Shown here piece after piece: positions 1-6,886 of a DNA stretch of 11,120 bases (position 1 is its first letter; every line of letters starts with the position of its first letter). The stretch comes from JAAYAY01 sp964429355 (lineage in GTDB: Bacteria > Planctomycetota > Planctomycetia > Pirellulales > Thermoguttaceae). The DNA is taken from positions 1 to 11,120 of the forward strand of contig CAYSCH010000319.1 in the NCBI GenBank assembly GCA_964429355.1, read 5' to 3'. The translations under genes were made by a program, and so were the position numbers. The notes under the pieces were generated by a model that had not been told where the DNA came from, searched no databases, and saw nothing but the letters and a program-made list of their open reading frames with translations.

Positions 1-1
1 C

Positions 2-1006
2 ATGCGAGAGACCGAACGCGAACTTGCTCAACGCATCGAGGTTCTGGAGAAGCAGCTTCTCGACCCGATCTCCTCGTCTCGGGCAGCCCTGCAACTGGAA
101 GCGATCGGAACTCGCGGCGTCGATACACTTCGCAAGGGTTTGAAGTCGACCGACCCCGAAGTGCGATTCTACTCGGCGGAATCCCTCGCGTATCTGGATG
201 AGAGTGGAGTGGCCGAGTACCTGGCCGAAGCGGCCGCCAATGAACCGGCCTTCCGAGTATTTGCGCTAGCCGCCTTGAGCGCCATGGAAGACTACGATTC
301 CCAGGATCAGCTCCACAAGCTTCTCGATTCGCAGAGTGCCGAGACTCGTTACGGGGCGTTCCGGGCACTGACAGTGCGTCGCAACGCGGACTCCGCGGTT
401 CAAGGCCACAATATGAAGGAGCAGTTCAGCTTCCATGTCCTGCCCACCGCCGGGGACCCAATGATCCACGTGACCCGCAGCAAGCGTCCGGAGATCGTTC
501 TGTTTGGCAAGGATCAGACGTTCAAATTGCCGCTGAGTGTCGAAGCCGGCAACGAAATCCTGGTCAACAGCTCCCCTGAGGGGCAAGTCGTCCTGGCCAA
601 GTACACCGTAGGTGAACCCGACCAGCGGAGAACCGTCTCTCCGAGAATCGAAGACGTCATTGGTGCAATAGTAGATTTGGGTGGGTCCTATCCGGACGTG
701 GTCCAGGCGCTCCAGGAAGCCAAGTCATCCGGAAACCTGCCAGGCCGCCTGGAGGTCGACGCACTGCCTGAAGCGGGAAGGACTTACGACCGTGTGGCAA
801 GCTCCGCAGAGGACGCCGACGAAACCCATCTGCGAGCCAACAGTCCCGTTCCAGATCTCTTCTCCAGCGGGGAGTCTCAAGGAGACCAGCAGTCGACTCC
901 AGTTTCGGGCGAGAATGCCGAAACCACGGAATCGGAGCAATCCGCCGAGAAATCGAAACCAACCTGTTCGATTTTTGCTAGAATACTGAATCCCGGCGGT
1001 TCCTGA
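2..1006 (+). CDS. HEAT-repeat protein, 3' part of gene (FlgI-annotated planctomycete type?)
   Basis: The reading frame is open to the window edge and ends with TGA at 1004-1006. The ATG at base 2 may be internal, so the N-terminus is probably missing. The visible 334 residues begin with about 130 residues of paired amphipathic helices resembling HEAT repeats (for example around DPEVRFYSAESLAYL and SAETRYGAFRAL). These are scaffolds for protein-protein contact. A beta-rich stretch follows at about residues 140-205 (around VTRSKRPEIVLFGKD), then a short helical part to about 265. The last 70 residues are rich in Ser, Glu, Gln and Asp and look disordered. From memory, planctomycete proteins of this architecture are sometimes annotated as flagellar P-ring protein FlgI, but I see no clear FlgI motif in this part. 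The gene lies 174 bases before smc in the same direction. The frame is secure; the function is not. Confidence 0.7.
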   Translation: MRETERELAQRIEVLEKQLLDPISSSRAALQLEAIGTRGVDTLRKGLKSTDPEVRFYSAESLAYLDESGVAEYLAEAAANEPAFRVFALAALSAMEDYDSQDQLHKLLDSQSAETRYGAFRALTVRRNADSAVQGHNMKEQFSFHVLPTAGDPMIHVTRSKRPEIVLFGKDQTFKLPLSVEAGNEILVNSSPEGQVVLAKYTVGEPDQRRTVSPRIEDVIGAIVDLGGSYPDVVQALQEAKSSGNLPGRLEVDALPEAGRTYDRVASSAEDADETHLRANSPVPDLFSSGESQGDQQSTPVSGENAETTESEQSAEKSKPTCSIFARILNPGGS

Positions 1007-1087
1007 TTCCATGAGGGCCGGGGTACGACTTGACCTTTCTGCCATCCCTGGACATGGCCCGAAACAGGATCGTCGTGTTGGGCGTTT

Positions 1088-1142
1088 GAGTACGGGTTCC
1101 GCGGCTCTGTTGATGGGCGACAGAGAAGCAGGACCCGTACTT
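1088..1142 (+). promoter_or_regulatory. Long interrupted hairpin in the spacer before smc
   Basis: Bases 1089-1097 (AGTACGGGT) pair perfectly with 1133-1141 (ACCCGTACT). Two further C-G pairs follow after a bulged T at 1098. Inside lie a GC pair step, a 2x2 GG/AA internal loop and a second stem, CTCTGTTG at 1105-1112 with CGACAGAG at 1118-1125 (one G-T wobble). A five-base loop closes it. Together this is about 21 pairs in 55 bases. A T-rich run (GTTTTTC) comes only about 15 bases after the stem, so it is a poor classical terminator. It could end the HEAT-gene transcript or be a structured leader of smc, whose start codon is 39 bases downstream. Confidence 0.45.
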
Positions 1143-1180
1143 CTGTCAATGCAATTGTTTTTCGTCAGTTACGGTCGACC

Positions 1181-4100
1181 ATGCTCAAAGCCCTCGAGTT
1201 GATTGGATTCAAGAGCTTTGCCGGCAAGACTCGGTTCGAGTTTCCGTCGGGAATTACGGCCGTGGTCGGACCGAACGGGTCGGGCAAGTCCAACATCGTC
1301 GATGCGGTCAAGTGGGTTCTCGGAGAGCAGAGCGTCAAGAGTCTTCGCGGCAAGGAGATGTCGGACGTCATCTTCAACGGTTCGGGTACGCGGCGCCCCA
1401 TGAACTCGGCCGAGATCACCCTGACCTTCGACAATTCCTCGCAGTTGCTCGATGTGGATACGCCTGAGGTCCACATCACTCGCCGCGTTTACCGCAGCGG
1501 CGAGGGGGAGTATCTGATCAATCGCCAGCCGTGTCGTCTTCGCGACATTCGGGACCTGCTTTCCGGCACGGGAATGGGGACGCAGGCCTACAGCATCATC
1601 GAGCAGGGAAAGGTCGACGTGCTGTTGCAGGCTTCGGCGCGGGACCGTCGCATGATTTTTGAGGAGGCGGCCGGCATCAGCCGCTTCAAGGCCAAGAAGG
1701 TCGAAGCCCTCCGCCGCCTCGATCGAGTGGAACAGAATCTGCTCCGGCTCTCGGACATTGTCGACGAGGTCGACAACCGGTTGCGCAGCGTTCGCGCCCA
1801 GGCCGGCAAGGCTCGCCGCTACCGCGAGCACACGAGCCGCCTCCAGGACCTGCGGACCCAGGTGGGCCTGGTCGACTGGAGACGGTTGACCGAGAAACTG
1901 AATAGGTACGAAGACCAGATCACGATCCTTGGCGATCAGCGCGACGCGTCGGTGGCCGACGCCGAGGCAACCGAGGCTCGCCTCCTCGAGGCCGAGGCAC
2001 GCGCCGGCGACATCCACGAGGAGATCCGAGCCGCCGAGGCGAGAATCAGCGCCGACCGCGAACGGATTGCCGGTCACGAGTCGGCCATCGAGCACGAGCG
2101 AGGACGGTGCGGGGATCTGGACGAGGAACTCGTGCAGCACCGGAAACAAGTGGCGGCGATGAGTCACCGCGCCGGCGACCTCGAACAGCAGTTGCGAGAG
2201 ACCGAAAAGGAGGTCGAAAGTGCGGAACAGCAGCACCGGCAAATCGCCCGGGGGTTTGCCGAGGGCGAGCGATTCCTGACCGAGTTGACTGCCCGCCTCG
2301 ATCAAGTCCGGAGCCAATCGCAGCAGTGCCGGACGGCTTTGATGGAGAAGATGCGGGCCACCTCCGTCCTCGGCAACCAGATCAGCGGGCTGGAGAGCCG
2401 TGTAGTGGCGACCGCGGAGTCGCAAGTTCGCTGCAACCGGCGTCTGTCGGAGTTGGCGGAGCACGCGGACCGGCTCGGGAGCGAGTCGGCTTCACTCGAT
2501 CGCCGCCGGCAGGAGTTGGAGACCAGTGCCGCCGAATGGCAGGAAAGACTCACCACAGTCGAAGCACGGGTCGATCAGTTGCGCAAGGAACTGGAGGGCA
2601 GGCGTTCGGACCTGATTCGGCTCCGGCAGCGTCGAAGCGCGGTTGCTGAACGGGCGTCGGTTCTCGACGAACTGGTGCGCCGTCACGAAGGGCTCAGCCC
2701 GGGAGTCAAGGAAGTCCTCCAGAAGACCCGCGAAGCGACCGACGGACCCTTTTGCCATGTTCGCGGCCTCGTAGCCGACCTGTTCGACGTGAGTGTCGAG
2801 GCAGCACATCTGGTCGAGGTTGCTCTCGGTGAGAAGGCCCAGCATGTGGCCGTTGCGGGCGGTCGCGATCTACTCGCTTATCTCCAGTCGGATGCAGCTC
2901 AGTTCTCCGGGCGGGTCGGATTTCTGTGGCTCGACGACGCCGAGACGGCGGCCCCTGGCGAAACGCTCGACTTGGAGCGGCGGGCCGGCGTGTTGGGACG
3001 CGCCGATCGGTTCGTGCAAACGTCTCCCGAATACCGACCGCTTGCACGGCGTCTGCTCAGCCATATTTGGATCGTCGAAAAACTTTCTGACGCCGTCGCG
3101 TTGGCCCAGGCGGCTGGACCGGGCACCGGTTTTGTGACCCTTAAAGGCGAAGCCCTCACCCCCGACGGCTCGCTGATTGTCGGTCCACGGCAAGGGGCGG
3201 CGGGACAGATTTCCCGTCGAAGCGAACTTCGCGCTCTCAAGCAACAGACGGAGGAACTCGACGGGCAGATTGGCCAGGCCGAGGCGTTTGCCGCCACGCT
3301 CGAATCGCAAATTGCCGAGCAACGGCGAAAAGCGGCGGACCTGTCCGAGCGCCACCGCGCGGCCGAAGCCGAAGTCGTCGAGCACCGCCACGAAATCACG
3401 GCCAACCACGAACGTCTGCGGCAGATTCAGCGGCAGCTTGAAGATACCCGCCAGGAGCAGGAGGCCGTCTCTCGCGGCCACGATGAAGCGCAGCAGTCGC
3501 TGGAAAAATGCCGGCTGGAACTGCGGCAGGCCGAAGCCGACGTGGCCGAAACCGAAAACCATATGGCCGCTTTGGGCGAACAGATCGATCGCCTCGAAGC
3601 GGACCGTGCCGTTCGCAGCCGAGATACCACGGAGATCAAAGTCTGCCTGGCCAAGAGCGAGGAGCACCTCCGCAACCTTCGCGCCAGCAGGCAACAGCTT
3701 CTCGAAAACAAGGAAGAACGCCTGCGGGCCATCGAGGAGAACCAGCAGCAGCTCCAGCAGTGCCTGCAAAGGCTCCACCTGTCGGGGCGCAAGATCCTTC
3801 AGGCCGAGTCGGAGGTCGCGGAACTGTATCTGCGCAAGGAAGAATTCGAACGTCAGACCCTGACTTTGATCGAGCGTCGCGAGGCGATCCAGCAGGATCG
3901 CTCCACACTGAAGGCCCAGTCGCAGCGAGCTCGCAAGCAGGCCCATCATCTCGAGGAGAAGATCCACGCCGAGCAACTCAAAGCCAATGAGGTCCGTCTG
4001 GAACGAGCCACGCTTGCCGATCGGCTCCGCGAAGACTACCAGATCGAACTGGCCGAACTCGAACACAAACCATCCGAAGAGGAACAACAGCAGCGCGAGG

Positions 4101-4831
4101 AAGTCCAGAACGAAATCGAGGAACTGCGCCGAAAAATCAACAACCTCGGCAACGTGAACCTGGAAGCCCTCGACGAGCTGGAACAACTGGAGAATCGCTT
4201 CGAAACTCTGTCGACCCAGTTCAAGGATCTGACGTCGGCGAAGAACTCGCTCCAGCGGATCATCGAGAAGATCAATATCGACAGCCGGCGTCTGTTCTCC
4301 GAGACGCTCGAAACGGTGCGGGGACACTTCCGCTCCCTGTTTCGCGATGTCTTCGGCGGCGGCCAAGCCGATATCGTGGTCGAGGCCGATGAAGACATCC
4401 TGGAATGCGGTATCGAGATCATTGCCCGCCCCCCGGGCAAGGAGCCCCGTAATATCTCGCTGCTCAGCGGCGGCGAGAAGACCATGACCTGCGTGGCCCT
4501 GCTGCTGGCCCTGTTCCGCAGCCGCCCCAGCCCCTTCTGCATCCTCGACGAGGTCGATGCGGCCCTCGACGAGGCCAACATCGGCCGTTTCACCAACGTT
4601 CTGCGGGACTTCCTTTCGATGACCCAGTTCATCATCGTCACCCATTCCAAGAAGACGATGACCTGCGCCGATACGATCTACGGTGTCACGATGCAGGAGT
4701 CGGGCGTCTCCAAGCCGGTCTCGGTACGGTTCGAGGACGTAAGCGACGATGGGCACATTCGCATTCCCCCAGCGGAAGAGGCAGCCGAGGGGCCAACCGA
4801 TTCGGTTAAGGACGAGACTCAGGCCGCCTGA
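1181..4831 (+). CDS. smc: Chromosome segregation protein SMC, complete
   Basis: This encodes the 1216-residue ATPase core of the bacterial condensin complex. It dimerises, binds the ScpA/ScpB kleisin partners and compacts and resolves newly replicated chromosomes. The N-terminal head has Walker A GPNGSGKS at residues 30-37 and the Q-loop region AYSIIEQGKVD. A long coiled coil runs from about 170 to 505. The globular hinge spans about 507-672, and the returning coil about 675-1010. The C-terminal head carries the ABC signature LSGGEK at 1095-1100 and Walker B ILDEVD at 1121-1126, with catalytic Glu1124. Length matches full bacterial SMC (about 1150-1200). The start MLKALELIGFKSFAG is the conserved SMC N-terminus, so ATG 1181 is secure although no good Shine-Dalgarno is visible before it. 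The hinge ends with DGSLIVGP rather than the usual Gly-rich GGSMTGG. scpA and scpB are not in the window. Confidence 0.98.
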   Translation: MLKALELIGFKSFAGKTRFEFPSGITAVVGPNGSGKSNIVDAVKWVLGEQSVKSLRGKEMSDVIFNGSGTRRPMNSAEITLTFDNSSQLLDVDTPEVHITRRVYRSGEGEYLINRQPCRLRDIRDLLSGTGMGTQAYSIIEQGKVDVLLQASARDRRMIFEEAAGISRFKAKKVEALRRLDRVEQNLLRLSDIVDEVDNRLRSVRAQAGKARRYREHTSRLQDLRTQVGLVDWRRLTEKLNRYEDQITILGDQRDASVADAEATEARLLEAEARAGDIHEEIRAAEARISADRERIAGHESAIEHERGRCGDLDEELVQHRKQVAAMSHRAGDLEQQLRETEKEVESAEQQHRQIARGFAEGERFLTELTARLDQVRSQSQQCRTALMEKMRATSVLGNQISGLESRVVATAESQVRCNRRLSELAEHADRLGSESASLDRRRQELETSAAEWQERLTTVEARVDQLRKELEGRRSDLIRLRQRRSAVAERASVLDELVRRHEGLSPGVKEVLQKTREATDGPFCHVRGLVADLFDVSVEAAHLVEVALGEKAQHVAVAGGRDLLAYLQSDAAQFSGRVGFLWLDDAETAAPGETLDLERRAGVLGRADRFVQTSPEYRPLARRLLSHIWIVEKLSDAVALAQAAGPGTGFVTLKGEALTPDGSLIVGPRQGAAGQISRRSELRALKQQTEELDGQIGQAEAFAATLESQIAEQRRKAADLSERHRAAEAEVVEHRHEITANHERLRQIQRQLEDTRQEQEAVSRGHDEAQQSLEKCRLELRQAEADVAETENHMAALGEQIDRLEADRAVRSRDTTEIKVCLAKSEEHLRNLRASRQQLLENKEERLRAIEENQQQLQQCLQRLHLSGRKILQAESEVAELYLRKEEFERQTLTLIERREAIQQDRSTLKAQSQRARKQAHHLEEKIHAEQLKANEVRLERATLADRLREDYQIELAELEHKPSEEEQQQREEVQNEIEELRRKINNLGNVNLEALDELEQLENRFETLSTQFKDLTSAKNSLQRIIEKINIDSRRLFSETLETVRGHFRSLFRDVFGGGQADIVVEADEDILECGIEIIARPPGKEPRNISLLSGGEKTMTCVALLLALFRSRPSPFCILDEVDAALDEANIGRFTNVLRDFLSMTQFIIVTHSKKTMTCADTIYGVTMQESGVSKPVSVRFEDVSDDGHIRIPPAEEAAEGPTDSVKDETQAA

Positions 4832-4848
4832 CGTGCCCTGACGTGCCG

Positions 4849-4908
4849 GTCCATCCTCGGATGGGCAAGCCAGTAGCCCCGAGGGTGACGCTGATTCCGG
4901 CGTCCCCT
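4849..4908 (+). terminator. Two hairpins after smc, possible transcription end
   Basis: The first hairpin pairs CCATC (4851-4855) with GATGG (4860-4864) around CTCG, extended by one wobble and one G-C pair to 4849-4866. The second pairs AGGG+GACGC (4882-4885, 4887-4891, bulged T between) with GCGTC+CCCT (4900-4908) around an eight-base loop. Neither is followed by a clear T-tract, so they are weak intrinsic terminators at best. They may instead protect or pause the smc transcript 3' end. Confidence 0.35.
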
Positions 4909-5195
4909 GGATCGGGTCAGGTCCTCCGGGAAGGGATTTTCTGAATTCTTGGAAATATTCCGCACCGGCTTCCCACCTCCCAACTCGTGTCCTGAAGCCT
5001 GCCTTCGAGAATCGGCCCCAGGTTCGAGCTGTAACTCAGTGCCGCTGACCTGTTGCGTACCTGCCGGTGGGCACGGTGGATTCGGAACCTGTGCCCGATC
5101 GTGCCGGTCGGGCGAGCTGCGGGAAGGGCGGGGGTATTGCTGTAATTTCCCTCCATGTCGAAAACCATTCTGCTTCTCGAAGTTCTCCAGGACTC

Positions 5196-5428
5196 GTGAC
5201 CGGCATCGTTATCTTGTCCGGCCTAATTGTGCCGATCGTGTTTGGTCAGGCCCATCTGNNNNNNNNNNCTGCCTCAACGGGCTGATCGGCAAGTTCTTCT
5301 CCTTCTACCCGTCTACCGGATCCGTTGTGTCGATTGCGGTCGATTCGGGCGGTGTTTTCCGCATGTTTGCCGGGCTCGATACGACCGCCATGGCTGCCAT
5401 CACCGGTACGATCGGTGAAAGTTTCTAA
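5196..5428 (+). pseudogene. Possible small membrane-protein gene broken by the assembly gap
   Basis: Before the gap, one frame from 5196 (GTG) reads a strongly hydrophobic stretch, GIVILSGLIVPIVFG, that could be one membrane segment. After the gap, another frame reads CLNGLIGKFFSFYP through to GTIGESF and stops with TAA at 5426-5428. Its third codon positions are rich in G and C, as in the real genes nearby. The two halves join in one frame if the true gap length leaves remainder 2 when divided by 3; the placeholder 10 does not. The true start is unknown: the same frame is open back to about 5067, and no good ribosome site is seen. I recognise no family. It may be a remnant or chance. Confidence 0.2.
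5259..5268. other. Assembly gap (10 N)
   Basis: Ten undetermined bases. A round run of this length is normally a scaffolding placeholder, so the true distance and content are unknown and sequence may be missing or joined wrongly here. Anything inferred across this point, including the broken small gene, is uncertain. Confidence 0.95.
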
Positions 5429-5439
5429 AGTCAATGGCC

Positions 5440-5585
5440 CGGTTAGCTCGAAACTAATCATCGGATGGCTTCTCCTGCCGATAGGCCGAGTGTGGTCTCA
5501 ACCCGACGGCAGGGAGTCGAGAGTTAGGGGGGAACATGTCTGAAAGGCTTTGCCTAACGAAGTCGTCGGTCCTCAGTGGCCCGAC
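5440..5585 (+). repeat. Series of short inverted repeats (possible structured RNA)
   Basis: Four stem candidates lie in a row. GGTTAG pairs with CTAATC around 5440-5460 (one wobble). CCTGCCG (5474-5480) pairs with CGGCAGG (5507-5513). GTTAGG (5523-5528) pairs with CCTAAC (5553-5558). GTCGGTCC (5565-5572) pairs with GGCCCGAC (5578-5585) with one mismatch. The arms are 6-8 bp, individually not remarkable, but their density is higher than in the rest of this spacer. There is no T-tract terminator after them. This could be a non-coding RNA, a relic of a mobile palindromic element, or chance in GC-rich DNA. Confidence 0.2.
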
Positions 5586-5903
5586 TGTACTTCTTCTGCA
5601 GGTTTCTCCGAGCGTTGTGGGACGGTTACGGTCACTCTGCGCATGCGAGCCGGTGATTCCCAATGGGGAGGTGAAAAGACGCCTTCTCTATTTTACGGAT
5701 TTTCACTGACTTCCGGATGCCAGGGTTGCCGATGAGGTAAGTACGGCGCGGATCAGAGGGAGCTGAACCACAGCCAGAAAACTGGAAGCGAGTAACGTTT
5801 GGCCCCGACCCAGCTGTTTGCGGATGGTCGGTCGGTTTCACCGCCGACATGAAGGAACGACACACGACCGTTTGTCTGCAGGCATGGGGCTTGAAAGCCT
5901 CGG

Positions 5904-5943
5904 GCGACTCAGAGTCGCGCCGAAGGCGCTACGAAACTTAGCG
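5904..5943 (+). promoter_or_regulatory. Tandem palindromes before the regulator gene
   Basis: GCGACTC (5904-5910) and GAGTCGC (5912-5918) form a near-perfect 15-bp palindrome around one A. It is joined directly to GCGCC-GAA-GGCGC (5917-5929). A third stem, CGCTA (5927-5931) with TAGCG (5939-5943), overlaps the second, so those two cannot both form in RNA. They lie 24-63 bases before the start codon of a DNA-binding regulator. Either operator sites for self-control or a structured 5' leader would fit; the sequence alone cannot tell. Confidence 0.35.
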
Positions 5944-5966
5944 AGTGAGATATCGGAGAGCCTGCA

Positions 5967-6539
5967 ATGAAGGTTTTCACTACAGGTCAGGTTGCCAAGA
6001 TCTGCAAGGTGGCCCCGCGCACCGTTAGCAAGTGGTTCGACTCGGGACGTCTTAAGGGCTACAGGATTCCCGGTTCCCAGGATCGTCGCATTCCGCGAGA
6101 GTATCTGATCAAGTTCCTCAAGGAACACGGAATGCCCTTGGGCGATCTCGAAGACGAAGCGATGGCGAAAGTGCTCATCGTCGCTCAGGATCAGGTTCTG
6201 ACCGAGAACCTGAAACGAGAGCTGCCGTTGGAGCGGTCTTTCAAAGTTGCCGTGGCTTCGAGCGGATTCGACGCTGGCATCCAGGCGGAGAGTTTCCACC
6301 CGGACTGTATCATCGTCGACTTCTCGATTGGTCGTACCGAAGCACTGCAAATCTGTCAGAACCTGCGCCGAAACAGCGAATTTACCGAGGTGATTTTGAT
6401 CGCCTTGCTGCCGGACGACGGAAGCTCCACGAGCTTCGATCGTTCGAGCATCAACGAAACGTTCAGGAAGCCATTCGATGCGGCTTTGCTCGCCGAACGG
6501 CTCCGCACGCTCATTGGAGCGAAAAAGGAACTCGTCTGA
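5967..6539 (+). CDS. Helix-turn-helix regulator with atypical receiver domain
   Basis: This 190-residue protein is probably a cytoplasmic transcription regulator. Residues 1-60 are an excisionase/MerR-type winged helix-turn-helix: TTGQVAKICKVAPRTVSKW forms the helix-turn-helix, followed by the wing around GYRIPGSQDRRIP. Residues about 67-187 resemble a CheY-like receiver. VLIV starts beta-1, Asp118 in IIVDFSIGR sits where the phosphorylated Asp belongs, and Lys168-Pro169 matches the conserved KP pair. The acidic pair after beta-1 is replaced by Ala73-Gln74 (Asp75 follows), and the usual Ser/Thr after beta-4 appears to be Ala or Leu. Phosphorylation may therefore be weak or absent. GGAGAG at 5955-5960, six bases before ATG, supports the start. 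No histidine kinase is adjacent. Fusion of these two domains in this order is a known architecture in planctomycetes and deltaproteobacteria. Its target is unknown; the palindromes just upstream are candidates. Confidence 0.88.
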   Translation: MKVFTTGQVAKICKVAPRTVSKWFDSGRLKGYRIPGSQDRRIPREYLIKFLKEHGMPLGDLEDEAMAKVLIVAQDQVLTENLKRELPLERSFKVAVASSGFDAGIQAESFHPDCIIVDFSIGRTEALQICQNLRRNSEFTEVILIALLPDDGSSTSFDRSSINETFRKPFDAALLAERLRTLIGAKKELV

Positions 6540-6654
6540 TCGTCGCCACGATTGGGCTTGGATCCTTCGGATAGCTTTGGAGCTCCAGCAAATCGGCGGG
6601 TTTCCCTCGGGTAACGGGGGGCCTAACGAATCATCTTGCTGGCGGCTCGAAAAA

Positions 6655-6886
6655 GGGGCGACTGAGAAACGGCATCACCCCAACGACCTGTCCCGAGCCT
6701 GGGAGAGGGCAACGTGGAGGGAGATACCCGGTGAGCTGTTTCTCAGTCGGCCCATAATACGAACCCCAGCAAAGAGCGGGGGCTTCACCCAAAGTGAGGC
6801 TCCAACAAGCCCTCTGTTGGACCCTGAAAAAGCGCCGGCCCAAATCAACCCGCCGCGGCAGACCCCCGCGGCGGATAATTTTTCTT
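6655..6886 (+). ncRNA. Candidate structured RNA ending at an intrinsic terminator
   Basis: CGACTGAGAAAC (6659-6670) pairs perfectly over 12 bp with GTTTCTCAGTCG (6738-6749). The stem continues inward with three pairs (6671-6673 with 6735-6737, one wobble), a bulged A at 6674, and TCACC (6675-6679) with GGTGA (6730-6734). It continues outward past one G/G mismatch with GGG (6655-6657) and CCC (6751-6753), about 23 pairs in all. Inside, CCTGTCCC (6687-6694) pairs with GGGAGAGG (6701-6708) with one mismatch, and GGG (6719-6721) with CCC (6727-6729), giving a possible three-way junction. Two overlapping hairpins (6779-6803, 6801-6821) and a terminator (6850-6886) follow. It could be a separate small RNA, the long 3' end of the regulator message, or a palindromic mobile element. 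No known RNA class was recognised. Confidence 0.4.
6850..6886 (+). terminator. Strong intrinsic (Rho-independent) terminator
   Basis: CCGCCGCGG (6850-6858) pairs perfectly with CCGCGGCGG (6866-6874) around a seven-base loop. ATAATTTTTCTT follows immediately. A GC-rich nine-pair stem directly before a T-tract is the classical form, and the T-tract fits only + strand transcription. It lies 311 bases after the regulator stop codon and 330 bases before the next start codon. It therefore ends either the regulator transcript with a long 3' UTR or a separate small RNA, and it separates the regulator from the glycosidase gene. Confidence 0.75.

Larger units (their letters stand above)
4832..5966. other. 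1.1-kb intergenic region with no convincing intact gene
   Basis: Between smc and the regulator no frame shows a recognisable protein family. The longest open frame (4949-5428, TTG start) is Cys/Pro/Arg-rich before the N gap and does not look coded. A 57-codon frame at 5536-5709 has a G-rich sequence (5527-5532) before its ATG, but its codon use is mixed and unlike the neighbours, so I do not call it. What the region does hold is listed separately: post-smc hairpins, a gap-broken possible gene, a run of short inverted repeats at about 5440-5585, and palindromes just upstream of the regulator. I saw no tRNA, tmRNA, RNase P or SRP RNA core motif by eye. Confidence 0.6.

Noticed and set aside
2870..4756. 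628-codon minus-strand frame inside smc (and another at 1169-2464)
   Set aside because: These are shadows of smc coiled-coil codons: Leu/Phe-rich low-complexity sequence mirrors the Glu/Gln/Lys-rich sense strand.
5523..5558. GTTAGG...GCCTAAC resembling integron attC core sites
   Set aside because: The two cores are in the wrong order for an attC (RYYYAAC should come first), the spacing is only about 30 bases, no partner core lies downstream, and no integrase or cassette gene is present.
5536..5709. 57-codon frame with a G-rich sequence before its ATG
   Set aside because: Codon use is mixed and unlike the real genes here, no family is recognised, and it overlaps predicted stems; the G-run is a poor match to AGGAGG.
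5838..6350. 170-codon minus-strand frame opposite the regulator
   Set aside because: The + strand frame has clear HTH and receiver motifs and a ribosome site; the minus frame is its shadow.
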